Below are positions 61,004 to 64,000 of a stretch of 64,000 bases of DNA, in pieces. Below the pieces are notes generated by a model. The model saw only the letters and a list, made by a program, of their open reading frames with translations. It was not told the DNA's origin and did no database searches. Position numbers and translations under genes: made by a program. Numbering within the stretch: position 1 is the first letter of the stretch; the number at the start of each line of letters is the position of its first letter. Source of the stretch: Planctomycetota bacterium. GTDB lineage: Bacteria; Planctomycetota; UBA1135; GCA-002686595. The DNA lies in contig JADJNY010000008.1 of NCBI GenBank assembly GCA_016714045.1, positions 259,735 through 323,734 on the forward strand. The letters are read 5' to 3'.

Positions 61004-62472
61004 TCAGGGGGCAGCGATTTCCTTCATCATCGCGATCGTGAACGACGTCGAACCGCCCCCGACTGGCGGGGCAGTCCGGGCATCGCCAGCGTTCCGGCGG
61101 CGATGCGGCGGTCCTGGTTCACGGTCATCTTCGTGTGCCGTCCACCCGAGTCGCGGTTGATCGCGACCTGGTTGCCGGCGGTCATGTTCCCGTTGACGGT
61201 GATCTGCAACGAACCCGAAGCGTCGAGGTTGTTGTCGATGAAGTTGTTCTCGGCGTACATGAACGAGTCCATGCGGTTCAGCGTTCCGAAGCTCGGGTCG
61301 CCGAAGTAGATGTTCCCGCTGTCCGTCACGGCCGGGTCCTTCAGCGTGATGAACGCGATGCCGTCCTTCGTCGTGTTGTCGTAGAAGATGTTGTCGGAGA
61401 TGTAGAGGTTGCCCTTCACGACGAACGTGACCTGCACGCCGCTGGTCTCTCCGTGTTTGATCTTGAACGACATCGTCGAGTTGTTGTGGATCCACAAGTT
61501 CCCGTCGATGTAGTAGACGATCTTGTTCCCTGACTGCGTGCCGTACCCGCTGAGCGACGGGTTGTTGAGCTGGATCAAGTTGCAGTCGGCGCCGTTCGAA
61601 GCCGCGTCCGTGCGAAGCGGCTGGTACGGATCCTCGAGGAAGAAGTCGTCCTTTACCGTCGTGGACGTGTTCGAGCGACGGTCGCTCGGGTTCTTCCGGA
61701 AGATGTGCGCGCGGTTCGTCTTCGGGAGCTGGTACGCGCTGCCGCCCTGCGCCGAGCTGGCGTACGTCGCGCTCGCGAAGGCGGTGTTGACGTTCACGTG
61801 CGCCGTGGACGGGTAGTTCATCGATGCGAGGTCCGGGATCGGCTGGGTGCCGCCGAGGATCGCGGAACGCGCACGGCCGGACGCGTCGGGGAGGATCGCA
61901 CCGGACGGCCCCGTAAAGCTGCGGAATGCGCGCGGGATGCCGTCGACGGTCGCGGTGCCGGTGAACGTGATCGAGTTGCCGCTGTACATGTCGCCGACGA
62001 CGCGGTCGGCCTGCGAGCCCGTGCCGCCGAAGTTCATCGTGTATGCGGGGTTGTTGCTCGAGTTGCCGGCGAAGATCGCGTTGTCGTACACGCCCCCCGA
62101 CGGTGCCGCGATGACCGCCTGGACGGCGCGCGTCACGTTGCCCTTGCGGCCGACGCTCGTAATCGTCCACGTGCCCGAGTTGTTGACCGCGGTGCCCCAG
62201 TAGGCGCCGCCGCCGAACGTGGTCGGGCTCGCCTCCGTGCCGAGGGACGGCGTTCGCGATGCGGTCAACTGCGCGAGCACGGCGCTGACGCCGGACTCCG
62301 CGGCGTACAAGGCCTCCGTGCGGTCGACTGCGGAGCCGACCTCCTTCTTGCTCGCCATGCTGGCCCCGAGGATCGCGCCCGCGATCCCGGTGAGCGCGAC
62401 GATCGAGATCAACGACATGAGGAGCGCGTTCCCCCGACGCGCCTTCCTCCCGACCTTCAAACAGAGTTGCAT
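61004..62472 (-). CDS. PilX-like pilus-assembly/minor-pilin protein with large exposed domain, frameshift at end
   Basis: About 489 residues. The N-terminal type IV pilin-like helix (RRGNALLMSLISIVALTGIAG) is followed by YAAESGVSAVLAQL, the PilX signature. A long Asn/Ser/Thr/Gly-rich beta region with many YxDN-type segments follows (IYYIDGNLW-like, GNLYISDNIFYDN, ENNFIDNNLDASGS), suggesting a beta-helix. The frame breaks at about 61065; the alternate frame ends in STSFTIAMMKEIAAP. Composition is less G+C-rich and richer in Asn than its neighbours. It follows two prepilin genes and is probably secreted by a type IV pilus or type II secretion machine. Confidence 0.82.
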
Positions 62473-62483
62473 GCCATCCCCTC

Positions 62484-63137
62484 TCAGTTTCGAACCTTGA
62501 TGCTCGTGGTGATCGTGTTCGTGTTCGTCGCGCCGTTGTCGTCGCGATTGGCCAGCGAGACGCGGATCGTGAGCTGATCCCCTGCCAGGACAAAGGACAG
62601 TCCGCGCTCGTCGGTGAGACCGTTCCCGTTGTCGTCCGCGCCGTTCGCGGTCTCGCCTTCGAGGTACTCGCTCACTCCACGGACGAGCACGGTCTCCGTC
62701 TCGTTCGCCAAGCCAACGTTGCGCGTCAGGACGATCGCGCCATCGTCGACGAACCCGTTGCCGTCGTTGTCGACGCCGTCGTTTCGATCCGTGCCGAGGT
62801 ACTGGAAGTCGAGGCGCGTGCTGTTCGTCCAGCTCACGGAGCCCGAACTGTACGTGTTCGGCGTGCGGAAAGTCAGCGTCGAACTGCCGAGCGGCGCCGT
62901 CGGATTCGGAGTCAAGCCCGTCGCTCCGCTCATCGCGATCTCGTCTGCGATCCGGTCGACGGCGCGCTGCCCTCGGATGGCGAGTTGGTTCTGCGCCATG
63001 CCCGCCTTGTAGGCGCGGTTGCCTGTCATGGTGGTCAAACCGACCGAGAGCAGGAGCACGCCGAGGATGGCTGCGGAGATCGTGACCTCGACCAGCGTGT
63101 ATCCGCCGGCTTTGCGAGCGAGGCGGCGGGGGATCAT
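62484..63137 (-). CDS. PilW-like prepilin/minor pseudopilin
   Basis: 217 residues. The type III signal is GGYTLVEVTISAAILGVLLL (cleavage after Gly-Gly, though Glu5 is not at the canonical FTLxE spot because of YTLVE). It continues with AIRGQRAVDRIADEIAMSGA and a Thr/Asn-rich domain, including GVDNDGNGFVDDGAIV, which resembles a calcium-binding DxDxNG loop and is repeated as GADDNGNGLTDE. The start overlaps the PilV-like stop (ATGA). Confidence 0.87.
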   Translation of the reverse strand: MIPRRLARKAGGYTLVEVTISAAILGVLLLSVGLTTMTGNRAYKAGMAQNQLAIRGQRAVDRIADEIAMSGATGLTPNPTAPLGSSTLTFRTPNTYSSGSVSWTNSTRLDFQYLGTDRNDGVDNDGNGFVDDGAIVLTRNVGLANETETVLVRGVSEYLEGETANGADDNGNGLTDERGLSFVLAGDQLTIRVSLANRDDNGATNTNTITTSIKVRN

Positions 63138-63718
63138 CGATTCACCAGGAGCGTCTGGAAGGTCATCGTGCGTGTTCCCGCGGTCCCGCTCCAGCGCAGC
63201 CGGATACGCACCGGGAGCACGAGGTAGGAGCCCGGCATGGCGCCGGAGGTGATCACCCCGTCGCCGTTCAGGTCGCGCGGCATGCCCAGCGCCGCGTCGA
63301 CGACGCTTTCGCTCAGCGCCGTACCTTGCGTCGGGAACTCGATCGCGCCGACGCTCGCCGTTCCGCCCGCGCGCTGGGCTTCCTCGCAGTCCTCGGAGGT
63401 CGTGCGGAGCCCGGGGACGTCGAAGGTCGCGCCGTGGCCGCGTCCGGCACCGGCGGGATCGTCCGACGTGACCGTGTTGTACTCGGCGAAGACTTGCGAG
63501 AAGTTGCCGTTCTGCATCTGCTCGGCGAGCGCGCGGGCCGCTTGGTGCGCGACCATCATCTCGCGGTTCGCCTCGACGAGCTTCAGGCTCGCGGCGACCG
63601 ACGTGACCATCCCGAGGACGCCGACGACGAGCACCGTCGCCGAAATGGTGACCTCGAGGACCGTGAACCCCGCGCGGGAAGCGCGCAAGTGACGTCGCAG
63701 ACCGTGAACGATGTGCAT
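63134..63718 (-). CDS. PilV-like prepilin/minor pseudopilin
   Basis: 194 residues. The type III signal is RAGFTVLEVTISATVLVVGV (cleavage before Phe, Glu5 present). A soluble C-terminal domain follows with a DLNGDGVITSG calcium-loop-like segment and a terminal TRTMTFQTLLVNR. I chose the ATG at 63718; an earlier GTG is possible. It is the first gene of the operon PilV-PilW-PilX-HEAT and diverges from mtnA. Confidence 0.87.
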   Translation of the reverse strand: MHIVHGLRRHLRASRAGFTVLEVTISATVLVVGVLGMVTSVAASLKLVEANREMMVAHQAARALAEQMQNGNFSQVFAEYNTVTSDDPAGAGRGHGATFDVPGLRTTSEDCEEAQRAGGTASVGAIEFPTQGTALSESVVDAALGMPRDLNGDGVITSGAMPGSYLVLPVRIRLRWSGTAGTRTMTFQTLLVNR

Positions 63719-63846
63719 GCCGTGTTCCGTCCCCTCGTTCCGCACCGAGGGCGCGGGGTATCCTCATCGAAATCGACGCGCGCCTCGATTGAGGTGAACT
63801 GCGATCTTTGCTGCCAGCTCCTGCGTCCCCGCACCCCCGAACACCG

Positions 63847-64000
63847 ATGAACGTGGAAACCGTTGCCTGGATCGGATCCCTGCCCGGAAGTCTTCGACTG
63901 ATCGACCAGGCCCGACTGCCGCTCGAGACCGTCTACCTGGAAACGGATGACGTCGAGGTGTTGCGCGACGCGATCCGCCGGCTCGTGGTTCGCGGAGCGC
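63847..64000 (+). CDS. mtnA: Methylthioribose-1-phosphate isomerase, partial (5' end only)
   Basis: The first 51 residues are visible before the window ends: VAWIGSLPGSLRLIDQARLP, LETVYLETDDVEVLRDAIRR and LVVRGA. This is the conserved N-terminus of MtnA in the methionine salvage pathway (eIF2B-like fold), which continues with RGAPAIG in complete homologues. The start ATG lies 128 bases from the divergent pilin operon. Confidence 0.85.
   Translation, partial: MNVETVAWIGSLPGSLRLIDQARLPLETVYLETDDVEVLRDAIRRLVVRGA

Overview
The window reads as chromosomal DNA of a very G+C-rich bacterium. I place it in the Planctomycetota, probably near the marine Saltatorellus/Engelhardtia-like lineages. The reasons are the many secreted proteins sharing one Cys-rich C-terminal domain, an ECF sigma factor fused to a membrane and carboxypeptidase-regulatory-like region, Tat-exported Gfo/Idh and TIM-barrel sugar enzymes, a tandem UvrA of 1948 residues, and abundant fucosidase and sulfatase-maturase-like genes. 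This is inference from gene content; no rRNA or tRNA gene was seen.

Layout. 1-8.4 kb (minus strand): a DNA-repair operon, tandem uvrA > XPB-type helicase > helicase-associated protein (cut by the window edge). 8.6-11.1 kb: a penicillin-acylase-family lipoprotein. 11.3-23.0 kb (minus strand): a tightly overlapped L-fucose operon. It encodes an IclR regulator, Gfo/Idh dehydrogenase, fuconolactonase, L-fuconate dehydratase, SDR dehydrogenase, FAH-type diketo-acid hydrolase, an LhgO-like flavoprotein, an Ldh2-type dehydrogenase and two GH29 alpha-L-fucosidases. Together these would release L-fucose from polysaccharide and take it by the non-phosphorylating route to pyruvate and L-lactate. 23.0-26.7 kb (plus strand): a sugar ABC binding lipoprotein and permease, with a HEPN/MNT toxin-antitoxin-like pair where the ATPase would be expected. 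26.8-30.2 kb: a PhoD-SGNH fusion, a second SGNH hydrolase and a small protein. 30.3-46.4 kb: secreted and surface proteins, the sigma fusion, a GH116 glycosidase with a mutarotase, a D-serine dehydratase/D-threonine aldolase-like enzyme, a propeller-like repeat protein, a BNR sialidase-like protein and a PQQ-type sugar dehydrogenase. 46.7-49.9 kb: an exported FGE / TIM-barrel / Gfo-Idh cluster. 50.1-58 kb: housekeeping genes (inositol-phosphatase family, PBP4-type carboxypeptidase, M28 peptidase, MBL hydrolase, galE, aroA). 58.1-59.5 kb: purC-purE. 59.6-63.7 kb: minor-pilin operon with a HEAT-repeat protein. 63.8 kb to the end: start of mtnA on the plus strand.

Quality caveat. At least a dozen otherwise well-conserved genes (XPB, uvrA locally, the fucose genes, galE, the sigma fusion, HEAT, pilin) change reading frame internally. 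Several of the breaks lie at C/G homopolymers, and no accompanying decay is visible. I read most of these as assembly indels rather than pseudogenes. Coordinates for such genes span the whole broken gene.

Expression signals. Several genes carry a TANNNT element only 6-9 nt before the start codon, suggesting leaderless transcripts. Others have a TANNNT element 28-34 nt upstream plus a Shine-Dalgarno sequence. Two perfect hairpins terminate convergent genes at 30.27 and 59.56 kb.
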